Positions 27,233-39,576 of a stretch of DNA of 64,000 bases are shown in pieces. Origin of the DNA: Microplitis mediator (lineage: Eukaryota > Arthropoda > Insecta > Hymenoptera > Braconidae). Numbering within the stretch: the first letter of the stretch is position 1; every line of letters starts with the position of its first letter. The stretch covers positions 26,218,459-26,282,458 of the forward strand of contig NC_079969.1 of NCBI RefSeq assembly GCF_029852145.1, in the 5' to 3' direction. Below the pieces are notes generated by a model. It saw nothing but the letters and a program-made list of their open reading frames with translations. It was not told the DNA's origin and did not search any database. The position numbers were made by a program, and so were the translations under genes.

Positions 27233-27666
27233 ACACTGTAAAAAATTTCGGTGTAAAAATGGACCCGGAGAACTTTACACGGCCGTGTAGTGTAAAATTC
27301 TTTCGGTGTAAATTTTCTATCAGTGTAATTTTGACACGGTGTAATCTACTTTTTTAACACCATTCCGTATTACTCGTTATAATTTTAATTAATGAGCAAC
27401 AAATAATGTTAATTTTTGTACTACTTAATTAATAACTATATTAATTTTATTTAGATATTAAATAGTATTTCAAACATATAAACGTTTTTATGATTATTTT
27501 TCTTAACGCAAAATTATAATAAACTACACATTTACACGGTTGAAGGTGTAAAAATTTTAAATTCACACTGCCTAAATTTAACACGATATTTAGTGTAATT
27601 TTCACACCAAAATTTTTACACGGAGACATTTACACTACACCGGGTCCAAAAAATTTTTTACAATGT
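27233..27666. mobile_element. MITE-like inverted-repeat element (GTGTAA family)
   Basis: The left end ACACTGTAAAAAATTT at 27233-27248 is matched in reverse complement by the right end at 27651-27666, with one mismatch. Further in, GGACCCGG at 27261-27268 pairs with CCGGGTCC near 27640. Between the ends, GTGTAA/TTACAC motifs recur about ten times. There is no open frame of note, so it would be non-autonomous. I could not define a target-site duplication. It lies inside NOL4 intron 2. Confidence 0.7.
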
Positions 27667-27866
27667 ATGAAATAATTACTCTAATATATACTAATTAAAA
27701 TTAAATATATGTGTGCGATTAATTTTTACTCACAATCCATTTGCATTTGATTCGAAATTTGAATTTTGAAAGAAATTTATAATTTATTACGTTTTTTAAA
27801 AATTTAATTTGTTAAATTCTGACCAAATATTTGTACCATTCTAGTATTGATAAAATTCTTACTTAG

Positions 27867-27957
27867 GGCAGGGGGGGGGGGGAATTGGGCTTACATTTAT
27901 ATTACATATAAGCCTTTTTTTTCTTAGGGGACTCATTTTGCCCCACTCTCCCCTATA
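27867..27957. mobile_element. Degenerate GGGGCA-family repeat fragment
   Basis: A left edge AGGGCAGGGG followed by a G12 run, and a right edge ATTTTGCCCCACTCTCCCCT at 27934-27953, resemble the ends of the larger copies at 30436, 49342 and 55367. The interior is only about 50 bases and contains a GGCTTA/TAAGCC palindrome. It is probably an internally deleted copy in NOL4 intron 2. Confidence 0.45.
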
Positions 27958-28782
27958 CATTAAAAAAAAAATCAGACGATTATCACTTTAAAAAAATTAT
28001 TTATTAAATATTTATATTTTTTCATAAAATAGGATTGACTTAAAATCGCTGCACAAAATCTATACATGTATATATATAGGTGTGTAATTTAAAATCGCCA
28101 CTTTTTATTTCCTTAAAAAAATAAAATCGAATTAGATTCTTTGTATATACTTTTGTAGTAACGTATACACACAAGATACACCCTTGTTCTCTTGAAGGAT
28201 CTGCAAGAGTCTCTAGTTCCTGATTGAGTTACGCCACCCCGTCCGCCTACTCAGAGAAACGTTTCCTCTTAAGAGTACAAGGATGAGGAGCTGATGTGAA
28301 GTTGTAGGAGTAGAGTAGGAGTACGACTTGGAGCTAGACCCGCTCGGAGATTGAGCCAGAGGTAGAGGTAGAGGTAGAGAACATGCCTCCGGCCGCATAC
28401 TTTCTTCTGCAAGACATCAAAGTTTCTCCAGCTTGCACACAGACCTACACATACACACACATATACCCATACATTTATCTCCTGTTGGCTCTTTCGGAGT
28501 CTCCTTCATCATCCTGCACGAAGACGTTCTGAAATTTCCCCCCTGGTGCTGATATAATGATGTAAAATCAGAGAAATGGATCTGAATACCTTTGATAAAA
28601 TTCCCCAAAACTTTACCAAACTTGATATTATTATTCATAAAAAAAAAACAAAGTCCTCAGAGAACATCAATCGGTCGGTAAAAAAAAAACGCGACAATCT
28701 TTACTAAATTATTTATTTATATACTTATTTATTTATCATATATGTAGACGTCTTATAATATATTTATTTGTTTATGCTCCAG

Positions 28783-30180
28783 ATAACAGAAACATACGCA
28801 TTCCTGCCTCGTGAAGCGGTGACGAGGTTCCTGTTAGGCTGCACAGAGTGTCAACGTCGCCCCAGATCTCCGAGCCCGAGCAATCTGGCCAATCAATCGC
28901 AAGCGGTGGCGGCTGCTGCAGCGGCGGCGGCCATAGCAGCAACAACGTCAGACGTCGTGACAACAACAGGGAGTACTGTGACACGAACCCCGAGGAGTCC
29001 TACCCCAGCAATAGCTCTCTCTGCGACGCCAACACAAAGCAGTCCACGTCCTCGTGAAGCCAGTAATCCGCCAGAGAGCAAAAGTTTATTTAGCTACAGG
29101 CATCCAAAGCACCACCACCATCACCACCAAGCTCACCAACACGCCCACAGAAATTCAGCAGTCACTGTTGGAGAAAAAAGTTGTAATACTAGTACTGCTG
29201 CTGCTGTTACTGATATTAGCGCTAGTAATAATAATAATAATAATAATAATAATAGTAGTAGTAGTAGTAGTAGTAGTAATAATAATAACAAAGACAAGGA
29301 ATCGGACCAACATCATCATCACCACCACCATCATCACCATCACCATCACCACCGGGACAAGGACAATGGCAATAAAAATAATAATAAGAAGGAGAAGACA
29401 GTCGGTGGTGGTAAAGAGAACAAAGATAAAGAGGAAAAGTATAATCCGCTGAGTATTAGTAATTTGCTGAAGAAAGACCCCTCGAGTTTTCCATCGGCGT
29501 CCGAGAACAACGGAAACTTGAGCACAACTACGACAACTACGACGACAACAAACTCCCCGGCAACGACGCCGACAGAGTCACGGAGGACCCCAGAGTCTGA
29601 TCGAGCCAGTTCAAGAAGTTCGGCTTCTTCCAAGAGAAAGCGGATGCTTCCCGAAGGCAGAACACCCTCGCCCACTCCGCCCGGGCCGCTGGCAAGGCCC
29701 TGGAGTCCCGGTATCGATTTGTCGAAAGACACTCCCGTCGACTACAGTCTTCCCATTACCACGACGTACCTGAAGCATCAGCAGAAAATAATCGCGGAGA
29801 AGAACAAAGCCACTGCCTTAGCGATCGCCTTGGAGGAAGTACAAAGGAAGTCCATGGAGGAGGATGCCGAGCTGCTCGCCGGAAATGCAAATGCTGCTGG
29901 TGCTAACGTCGGTGTCGGTGTTTGTGGCAGCCTTCCCGATAACATTTCCGCCGAGAGAGATCAATATTCACCTGCCGGACTGATCGATACCAACCTCAGT
30001 TTGCTTGCCACTATCCAACACTTGCACTGTCAGGTCATGATGGCTTTGACTGAGAGACTCAGACCCTCCGGGCTGCCCGCGTCTTTGATGCTTCCACCGG
30101 CGCCCACTATTCTTCCGATCCAGCCCTACAGTTTCATTCGTGATATGTCGATACCCGCTTTGGCTTACAATCATTCCTGA
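28783..30180 (+). CDS. NOL4: NOL4-family protein, terminal coding exon (residues 451-915)
   Basis: The exon starts after acceptor CTCCAG and ends at TGA 30178-30180. It opens with the end of the NOL4 core, TYAFLPREAVTRFLLGC at 454-470 followed by TECQRR, nearly identical to vertebrate family members. The rest is mostly disordered: an SP-rich segment, an eight-alanine run, His-rich tracts, then Asn9-Ser8-Asn4 (29227-29289) and 14 histidines (29311-29352). A KRKR nuclear-localisation-like cluster is at 734-737. PGIDLSK at 759-765, with PVDYS just after, resembles a CtBP-binding PxDLS motif. A charged helical stretch around 775-815 and a final LLATIQHLHCQVM helix may mediate contacts. With exons 1 and 2 the protein is 915 residues, longer than human NOL4 because of the low-complexity insertions. 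Confidence 0.92.
   Translation: MTETYAFLPREAVTRFLLGCTECQRRPRSPSPSNLANQSQAVAAAAAAAAIAATTSDVVTTTGSTVTRTPRSPTPAIALSATPTQSSPRPREASNPPESKSLFSYRHPKHHHHHHQAHQHAHRNSAVTVGEKSCNTSTAAAVTDISASNNNNNNNNNSSSSSSSSNNNNKDKESDQHHHHHHHHHHHHHHRDKDNGNKNNNKKEKTVGGGKENKDKEEKYNPLSISNLLKKDPSSFPSASENNGNLSTTTTTTTTTNSPATTPTESRRTPESDRASSRSSASSKRKRMLPEGRTPSPTPPGPLARPWSPGIDLSKDTPVDYSLPITTTYLKHQQKIIAEKNKATALAIALEEVQRKSMEEDAELLAGNANAAGANVGVGVCGSLPDNISAERDQYSPAGLIDTNLSLLATIQHLHCQVMMALTERLRPSGLPASLMLPPAPTILPIQPYSFIRDMSIPALAYNHS
29227..29352 (+). repeat. Coding trinucleotide repeats: (AAT)9 (AGT)8 and CAT/CAC x14
   Basis: Nine pure AAT codons (29227-29253) are followed by eight pure AGT codons (29254-29277) and four Asn codons. 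After a short charged linker come fourteen mixed CAT/CAC histidine codons (29311-29352). All are in the NOL4 reading frame. The pure AAT and AGT runs behave as microsatellites; the His run has mixed codons and so is likely to be more stable. Confidence 0.97.
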
Positions 30181-30435
30181 TTGTACCAACCTAACTAATA
30201 ACTTATCATATTTATTCTTGTTATTATTATTAATAATAATTAATTAACTCATTTGTTTATTAATACACTAGTCTGATAATCTACATGTCAGCTTTTACTT
30301 TGCACTGACAAAAAATACGACAAACTTGATTTAATCAAGAGAAATATATATATTTACTGCTTTTTATTAAAACTAATGATTTATTTTTATTTTAATCAGT
30401 ATTTTAATTATCTAGATAAAAATTATTCCTTACTA

Positions 30436-30787
30436 AAATAGGGGACATCGGGGCATGATGGACTTCCCTAAAAATTTTGTAACAGTCATATATTTTTGGT
30501 TCATATATTTATCAAATTTCGAAGCGATACGAAATATCCGGGGCATAATGGACCCCTAGAAAATTAAAAGAAAAATTTTTTTTTCCAGTCTAGATTTATG
30601 AGTTTGATGTAATTTACAAATTAAAAAAAAAAAATTTTCGAGTCGATCGATTGGAAAAATTTTTTTTTCCTGAAATTGTAGCAAAATTATAACGGATTTG
30701 TTTGACATAAAAAAACTAGACCCGGTAATCAAAAGCCATCAAAAATTAATGACCTTCGGGAGGCCGTCATACCCCGCCCTCTATTTA
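30436..30787. mobile_element. GGGGCA-family inverted-repeat element in the probable NOL4 3' UTR
   Basis: The left end AAATAGGGGACATCGGGGCA at 30436-30455 is matched in reverse complement by CCCCGCCCTCTATTT at 30773-30787, with a small indel. An internal GGGGCATAATGGACCCC near 30540 repeats the terminal motif. There is no open reading frame. The ends resemble the copies at 49342-49919 and 55367-56014. Confidence 0.6.
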
Positions 30788-31521
30788 AAAAAAAAAAAAA
30801 AATTGAGAGGAGTGAAGTTGGCCGGTGGACATACTCAGAGAAAAATAAAATTACATCATATATAGTTTATAAATATATTCGGATATATATATTTACATAC
30901 ATATATTTACACAAGGAGTAAATTATTTTATTTTTGTAAAAAAAATTCTAAAAATAGTTGCAAGTACAAATAGACACTTTGGCATGTAACTGCAACTGAC
31001 GTAAAAAATATTACGGGTAACTTTAATGGCTTTGTAAAACAAAGTTTTAAATTTTCACGAGTAGTCACCGACGATGGGTTTTTTTGGCGACGTACAACGT
31101 CCTAGATCGTACACGTAAAAGATGTAAGACGTGTTACATCCGCGCTGAAGTACCGAGGTCCCTTCAAAAGGTCAACTTCACTACCCGCCTGTTTCATTAC
31201 ATTATTATTATTATACTTTTTTTTTTTTACTTTCTATTCTTAAGTCGACGTATAAACGTTTCGTCAGCTACTTGTATTATTGATTGCTTACTGTACAGTA
31301 GCATAGTCGCTGTGTGATTGATGCTAATTATAAAAAAAAGTATTTAATATTTAATATTAAAAAAATAGAAATTAGATTTCGAAATATAAAAAATAAAAAT
31401 GCTTGTGAAATTTTTTTATAGATCGATTGCCATCGAAAGTAGAAATTTTTAATTTAAAAAAAAAAAAAATATATAAATATATAAATATATATAAATAAAT
31501 ATGAATATTGATATATATGGA

Positions 31522-31527
31522 AATAAA
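31522..31527 (+). terminator. Candidate NOL4 polyadenylation signal AATAAA
   Basis: Canonical AATAAA about 1.34 kb after the stop codon, with TTTTTTGT about 20 bases downstream as a possible GU-rich element. Other AATAAA hexamers lie at 30844 and 31392, so the choice is tentative. Confidence 0.3.
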
Positions 31528-34500
31528 TACAAAGCATATGTTTTTTGTACATAATCATTGTAAAATAGTGCCTGCTCTAGAAACCCAATGTATTATTATT
31601 ATTATTGTCATTATAATTATAATTATAATTATTATTAAATATAACAACTGTTACAATTACATAATATTATGATATTTAAATTATAAATCGCAAAATAATA
31701 ACGAGAGAATATAAATAAAAAAACTACTGTCAGCATAATTTCAATTGATTTATTTATTTAAAATATTCCCGCTCAGTTTTTAAACCACATAATTATTATT
31801 TTCTCGGCCATTTAACTTTTCTCACCCTGTGCCGCGTATATTATATAATCCGCGGCCGTGAATAAGTAAAAAGGAGATGGGGGTGTGGTAAAACACAAGT
31901 ATAAAGTCAACATAGCGGCGAATTTATTTCCCGCGAGTTCTGGAGTGAGTAAATAAAGAGAAAGAACGAGAAGAAAGAAAGAAAAAAAAACAATGGAGTA
32001 AAAATAATAATTGTTTTATTTGCTGGGTGAATTATCGATTAATGTCTCATTTTAATTCGCGACATACTTGTCACTGTCGACACTTTGTCTCAAGGTCTTT
32101 GATACACGTCCTTGAAAATGACGGTAAATAAAAATAATATATATATATTTGCACGTGATGATATTGGGGAGTGACGGGTAGACAGTCAGTCAGTAAGTAA
32201 GTGAGATAAGAGATAAGAGGCGAATAAAAGTTTTAGTTCGGGTGAAAGTCTTACAGAAGGTAACCCTCGGTCTAGCCCTAGCCCATCTGGCTGTCGAGGT
32301 TGTAGCGGCCTCGTTTCATCAACTATATCTACAAGGAACGAGCGCCCTGGCACTTGTCTACTTTTCGTAGAGCCCTCGTAGCGCCGCATCCGCCTTATTC
32401 GCCTCGTCTCCATCACCTCATTCCGCTTTTCCACTTTCCTTCTGTGTTCCTTTCCATCCGACCCTCATCTCTCTCACTAGCACTCTGCTCTTCCTCCGCT
32501 TCGGCCCTTAGGAAAACTCACCCCATCCTCACAATCCCAATAAGGCCACCCTATTTCCACCCACCCACCACCCAACCACCCATTTACCCAACCAGCAAGC
32601 TATCTACCTTCTACGACTACTACAACAACTACTCCCTTAGTGCCTTTGCTTTCCTCTTCTCTCTAGTTTTCCCCTCGAAGCAGCTCTTGGCCGCCCACTG
32701 GCAACGCCGCCTTCTATCCTAACATCGTCCCCCGACATACTATAGTCCTATAGCCGGCTTTAACCCCTCGACAACTACAACTCCCCCATGGTGTGGGATG
32801 AGAAACCAGCACAAGCGAACTCGGGCCTCGGTTTTACCACCGGCATTGTTGATATCGATTTCGGCCTCGGCTACGTGTTTTTCTTGGAAATTTCGCGGCT
32901 TTTCTTACCAAAGATTCAACACCATCACCGGCATCCTCATCCTCATCTGATCCTCGGCTCCCAGCCCCACCCAACCACGGCGACGATCATGCCAGTGAGG
33001 ATGCTGATGGGTATAAATATATACGTCACTTTTCTTGGAATAACGAGAAAAAAGTACGAGGGTGAAAGACGAGGGTGACACTGGCTGATCGTTGAATTTA
33101 TCGATGTCGACTTGTTAGTCCACCAGCCACCAGTACGATGGATTGCCGCAAGCGCATATCGTCATACTTATTATATACTTTTATTTTTATTCCCACAGGA
33201 AAATCGAGATACCGAAAAATAATTTATCGCTGCCTCTGCTCTCTTTTAATAATTTCTCCTCCGAGTAAATTATCATCTGATAAACTCTGTCTATTTCCAC
33301 ATAATTACCGAACTTTAAATAAAATTTTCATGTCTGACCAGCTTGGCTTCTTCTACTGGTGAATTAATTAGACAATCGAGTGTCAATATGATTATTATCG
33401 TTAACACGAATAAAAATTCGAGTACAGAACAATAAAATAAAGCAATTTGGCACTCAGCTGGCGTCACTTGTTCGATATTTATAAATACCGGCATTTATAT
33501 ATGTTTATATATAGACGTATATGCGCTGCTTTTCTCCTTTATTTTATTTTTATTTACTTTTTTTTGTGTTTTATTTTATCACCGGTAGAGCCGGCGATTA
33601 AAGCACCCCTGCGGCCACCCCACGGGCGACGCGCTGACCACGTTATTGGGGTTTAAGTGGCGTAACTCCATTGAATGGCGATTCCGCATTTTCCCCACTG
33701 GCTCCGTTCCACTCAGCCTCTCAAATCTATTGTTCTTCTGGGAATACCCCCGTGAAATCTGTCACGGTTCTGTTCTAGTCTACACTCCGACGGTACTCGC
33801 TCTCACTCCCGGTGTACTCATTGTACTTTCGAAAGCTAATATCGTACATCGTGCTTCAATAGCTCTCAGTATTCAAGTTCGCTTCGCGCATCCTGGATTA
33901 TCATCCTCACCCTCATCCTCATCCTCATCTTTATATCTCTCTCTCTGTATATATATATATATTTATTATACCTACGTATATTTCAATTCATAGCCTCATA
34001 CAGAACGTACATTGGTTGACAAACTTGGAACAACAAAATCCCATCACCGTGTGCAGACTCGGCACCCACACACGACACCGACATGTGAGACTCACTCAAC
34101 ACCATTGAGAGCACACGGTGTGCATGAGTATTTTAAGAAATTTAAAATGTCAATTTCGAGAGTTGAGGGTGCGCTCATACATGCCGGGAAACCAACGACA
34201 GCGAGTACGCAGAGAGCAAGAAAGACGAGAGGAGAAGGAGAGAGGGAGAGACGGGGGTTGAAAGTAGTAAGAGCTGTAATGGTGGGTATATAGCCGAGCC
34301 AGGGGTTTGAATAGTTTAAAGTACCACTACGAGAATGGAATTGTAAATTAATGCAAACCTTGTGACCAGTGTAATTCGCATGGAACAAAATCGTTGTGCA
34401 GATCTCTTATTTCCTCGGCGTTGTATATCCTCGGTGGGGTGGGTGCTGGTAAGAGTAACCCGAAATAAGTCGGGATGCCGGGTCGAAATGAGGAAGAGAG

Positions 34501-37500
34501 AGAGAGAAAGAGGTAAAGAGCGACACGGGGATGAGAGGAAGCAAAGAACGTAAAGGAAAATGAGAGATGTGTTATATAAAGAAGAGAAGAAGGAGCGTAG
34601 AGGTAGTGCAGAAGTCGTATAGAAGAGAAGAGAAGAGAAGAGAATAGAATGTACTTTCCACCCTGGTGTAGGTCCGAGCCTGAGGGTAGCACATCTAGCT
34701 GCACACACCAGTGTGAGGGATGATTTTGGAGATAGCTCGAGGGTCGCTCTCTACTACTCAGAACGTAGGAGTTGTTGGCAACGCAGAGATGAGAACCCGG
34801 GGCGGCTGCGCGGAGTCGAGGGGCGAGGGTGCACAGGACGGAATAGAACGAAATGGAATGGGACGGGTTGGGAAGAGATGGAATGGGATGATGGGATGAG
34901 ATGGGATGGGATGTGGGTGGCTGGGTTTGCGAAACGGGAGTTTTAGGGTGGCTTACTCTCTCTGGCAGAGAGAGGAAGCAAAGGCAGGCTACAACGACGA
35001 GCACTGGAGTTGGAGGTGAGTCTGCAGAGTCTTTGGAGGGTGAGTTTGGCGCCGAGGTGTCGGTCTTTCTCTCCATGCCGCGGCTACAGCTCTCTTCCCT
35101 CTTCCTCTCTCTCCTTACCACCCTACTGCTCCGCTTTACCCTCTTTACCACCGTACACTCGCTTTTCTCTCCTAACTTGAGCCACCCAGCCACCCACCCG
35201 GTGGAACTACTACTCCCTTTCAGACTCCCACTTTACTCCCACTAGCTTTCATCCTCCCAACCGCTTTTCCTCTCTATTCCTTTCACTATCTTTCTCCCTC
35301 TCTGTCTTTCCCTCTTGCGCGCTCTCTCCCTCTCTTTCTCGTTAAACTATACCTCTGCTGCTGGTGCTACTTCTTCTACTTCTACTTCTACTGCTTCAAC
35401 TACTGCTACTGCTGCTGCTACTGACGCACACCTTACGTCTATCCTCATCCTCACTCTTCTCGTGCGAATCAAAATAAATTATTTATAGACTAGAAGAGCC
35501 TCGGCAATTTGGTGACACACTCTGCGCTTTTTATATTTAACTTTTGTCTTGTAAATTAGCTATTCACTGATTTTACGACCAGTTATCACGTCAGTTAACT
35601 ATCCGCGACGAGTTATTGATATTTTTTAACCCATTTCAGTAAAATGTGCCACATGCCAACGTCCAGAGCTCCTTTAAAATTCATTTCCCAGAATAATCAA
35701 TACCGACTGCCCCAAAACCCGATAATTAAATATTTAAAATTTAAAAACCCAATTGAAATTACTGACTTTTAATCACCACCGAAAAAAGTTTACGGAGTAA
35801 AATTAGTGAAAAATTCAAGCGATTAAAAAAAAGTTTACTCTTTTCTTTTTATTTAACTAAAAAATTGTCGTCGATTCCCATTCCCCGAGGTAAGAATAAA
35901 ATTTTTCGTAAATTCACGAGGCATTTGTTAAAAGAAAGTGCCAGCGAGTAGTCTGCTCCCGAGGGGATAAAGGAGTAGTGAATTTCGTCGCGACCAACGA
36001 TGAAACTCGGATATGCTGAAATACGAAAGGGGTTACTAATTCTCAAATAATGAAGGGACGAATCACGATCCCCTTTATCTTATTCTTATTCCCCCCTCTC
36101 TCCTTCCCTTTTACTTTTACCCGTCTTATAGACTCGTGAATGGCCCTGTCGTCTCTTCGTCCTCAGCTTAATTTACTTTATTATTATTATTTTTTTTTTT
36201 TTCTTATACTTTTAACTTGCACTTGGCCTTTCTTATTCGGAAAACGAGTGACACGCTTTGTCCGAAACAATGTCACGGAGATAAGAGCAAGTCAGTCTTT
36301 CAAAATACCCCCCCTCTCTTTACAAATATACACATACATATTCAAATATTAAGCTCACAAATATCGACACCCACACACCAAAGTTTCTCTTCAAGAAGCC
36401 ATAGATTCACAAACATACATCTAAATATATATATATATACTTTCGTTAACTCTTTAGAGCGATTAAGGAAACATAGGGGTGGGATGTTTAACCCTTGTTG
36501 TTCTCTATTTAGTTTTCTCTTTTCCTTATTCTTCATTTTCTCATTCTCATTCTCATTCTTCTCCTTTTTCTTTTCTTCCTTTTCTCCTCTTGAAGCATTC
36601 TTACCAGCATCATTCCCCTTATTTATTATTATGTAATTTATTCCAGTGCCCCCAGCGCATTAAAAGGCAGCGCACACCCCAGTACTTTTCACTCTTGGTA
36701 ATTTCATCTCCGTAAAGCCCTGATCCACCACCGCACTCTGACTAAAAACTTTTTCATCAGCAGAAAATTATCCGTCAAGTACCCCGTGCATTTACCCGGT
36801 TCTTCGAGTACATTACGATACGACAAATAAAGACGCCACTGGGGTATCAATTATCAATTATCTCTCTGACCGTGATGTCTTGCCGCGGCTCTGTGTCAGC
36901 GTGCCTCGGAAACTGATGCGCGGATGAATGCGACAGCTATAAATAGACAGGAAAAACGGCGGAAAAAATATGAATAGATAAAGAGTTTATTGAGTTAGTC
37001 GAGAGTTATTTGCTTAACGTACGTTACGCACCGGTGGGTTGGGTAAGTAAAAGTTCCTTCGGATATGACATTTCCCCTGCGAGGAAACCATATTTATATT
37101 AAGAAGGAAGCCGTATTTTTTAGTACGATCGTCACACAATTTAATGCCACCGACTAAAATTAGATTCTTTTCGTTATTTATTCTCTACAGTTTAACCTTT
37201 CGCGTAAATAAGAGGGACAGGCACATGTGTGCAAACACTTTTTATTCTTAAACCCAGGATAAAAAATTAAATGCCCTCATTTTTAGTGTAAATTCCTAGT
37301 CCCTAACTCAGGGACACACTGCGCTGAGTGTAAGAGAGAAAATGTTGGAACAACGCGTAACGCCCGGTTTTATACAGAGGAAAAGCACTTTTCCTCGTAT
37401 TACTTAGTATCCTGGAAGCTCAACTTTCATTCGAGCGGAACGTGCACGATGCTTTTGAGCCTCCCACACCCCACAGCTCACACCCCACACCCAAAACCCC

Positions 37501-39562
37501 AGACTCAGTGCTCTCGAGAGCTAACACAGTGTTAGCTGTTATACTATGCTATTTTATATCTTACACAGAGAAACTCTCATCTTACCCAGGCTCGGCATCA
37601 TGACGACGACACACATAATCATGCTGCTACTCTAAAGTCGCAACCCCTTAGTTGTTGCCAGGGCACACCTGCACACCCAAAGCATTACACAGTCGACGAG
37701 TATTTCGCACTTTCTTATGCATAACTTAGTCTTCTGCGCGTACTGAAATCTAGAGTGGGTCTCCAGCATCAGCATCAGACCAGAACACCGGCACGAGAAG
37801 AACAAGAAGACGAAGATGAAGACGAAGAAGAAGGAGAAGTAGAAGACGAACTAACGTCGACGGTAACTGTAAGTTGGAATATTTCAAGTAAAGGTCAAAC
37901 TTGTTCCATAACTCCGGTGGCAAGTCGGAGAAGTTGGTCTTCTTTGAAGTATGCATATGGTATCCGAAGCACCTGATAATTTTTTATGCTTTATTTGACA
38001 ATACATTTACATATTTATATATGTATATATCTAGCTGGAGATAGCTGTATATATGTGGATATATATATAGGAACGTAATACAAGGGTGAGTAGTCTGAGA
38101 CGCAGAGAAGCCACCCTCGTTACTGCTCTGTCTCCCTCAACTACTCTCCTGTCCTCTCCTGCCCCTAGAGCTGTGAGCTCTCCCTCTCATTCTCAACCCT
38201 CTGCAGAGCCCTCCGCCCTGTTCTGTAACCGTCGCTCCAACTACCACTCTACCCAACCCCTTGGTGAAGGTGGGTGCGCCCTACTGGCGCCTGAATCATC
38301 CCGCCACCCACCTCAACCCTCTGACTACCTCCCGCTGGGTGAAAGTGGGTGAGCGAGTGACTGAGAGCTTGAGCTTTCGGTGGTAGTGCCACGGGGATCC
38401 GAACTATGTGTGAGGGAGACAACGAGACATGGCGTCGAGCTAAGAGAGCCGAGGACGGAGGTGGTGTGAGACGGGTGAGCGTTGGCAGGGTAACGACGCG
38501 GGGACACGGGGGCTTAAATGAGAGCGAGTGAGAAAGAGACCCAGCAGAGTTGAGGATTAAAGAGCGAGAAAGAGAGAATGAGTTGTAGAGTGACGAGGCC
38601 GAAGCCAGAAGAGGACACCCAGGAGGGAGAGACGAATTCGAGTAGCACAAGGTATAAACCACTACCCGTACTTGAGAGGGTTGCTCAAGGGGACCAGAGA
38701 ACTTGCGAGCAAGTAAAAACTCAGGGTGTGAGAAGGAGAACACCCGGAGGGGTATAAGGCTTCACTAATTATTTTTTGTCGGTCGCACGACAGGGGTGCG
38801 CCTGCCGGGAATGACTGAAATTAAATGAATGAGTACCCCGCGAAAGGGAGGCTAGAAGGGGGCTAGAGGGACTGATGGCATAACGGGAGTGAGAAGAGGG
38901 TTGAAATTACGACTACGGGGAGCGCAAATGCCGAGCCAAAGGATTATAAATAGACTGTTCATTTTTAACTCTTTTTTATTTTATTTCATTTTTACATAAA
39001 ACTCAAGTGCGAAAGTATTGAAGATTTCCAATGCGTCGACGGGCTCCCATTATTTTTCATCAGTTTCCAACTTCCGGAATTGATGCGCTGCCACCAGCTC
39101 GGAAAAAGTTGAGCTATTCGAGCCCGAAACCGACGGCGGTCTGGTTTGTGCGCAGCGGACGTAGAACAGAAATTCGGTTATTTTAAAAATTGGTTTCGTG
39201 TGTACGAGTAGATAATTACGCGTAAGGTAATTCTTGCTCGAACATACTCGTCATATATGCTCACGTTAATCGGTATCGTGATCGTTACACTCAACGCGAT
39301 ATGCGGTAATGCCGGTGGACTAATCACAACGCCGGTGCACATGCACAGTTGTAGATGCCATTGGTGTGGTTGGGAGGGTGGGTTAACGATAGTATGTAAT
39401 CCAACCGCCCTGCACGTCTAATTGGATCCTACTTCTCTGAATAAATACCGCATCGATAGAATCGATCAATAATGCTGCTAATGTTCATTATAATTTACAC
39501 CTCTTGTACAACTAATGCTCACTTTTATCTTCTATACTTGCTACTGTTACTTGTAAAATCAA

Positions 39563-39576
39563 CCCCCCCCCCCCCC
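39563..39576 (+). repeat. C14 homopolymer
   Basis: Fourteen consecutive C residues in intergenic AT-rich sequence. The bases following (ATTTTGCCTC-type motifs to about 40.13 kb) resemble degraded GGGGCA-family repeat sequence. Confidence 0.9.

Larger units (their letters stand above)
26199..28782 (+). other. NOL4 intron 2 (about 2.6 kb)
   Basis: Donor GTGAGT at 26199 and acceptor CTCCAG ending at 28782 give a 2,584-base phase-0 intron. It contains an inverted-repeat element at 27233-27666, a 12-G run at 27871-27882 and a short piece of the GGGGCA-ended repeat family at 27867-27957. No coding sequence is recognised in it. Confidence 0.85.
30181..31750 (+). other. Probable NOL4 3' UTR and gene end
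   Basis: AT-rich sequence without coding potential follows the NOL4 stop. Polyadenylation signals occur at 30366-30371 (ATTAAA), 30844-30849, 31392-31397 and 31522-31527 (AATAAA). The last has a T/GT-rich stretch shortly downstream and is a reasonable end. If a distal site is used, the transcript includes the inverted-repeat element at 30436-30787. The real cleavage site cannot be chosen from sequence alone. Confidence 0.4.

Noticed and set aside
29346..29732. Minus-strand frame opposite NOL4 exon 3 with a poly-Val stretch
   Set aside because: Antisense reading of the ACN/ACG threonine repeats of NOL4.
34348..35193. 281-codon open frame on the minus strand, the longest outside NOL4
   Set aside because: It lies on the complement of purine-rich GAGA/GGGATG tracts, which lack stop codons on that strand. 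The product is Ser/Leu/Pro-rich with no domain or conserved block.
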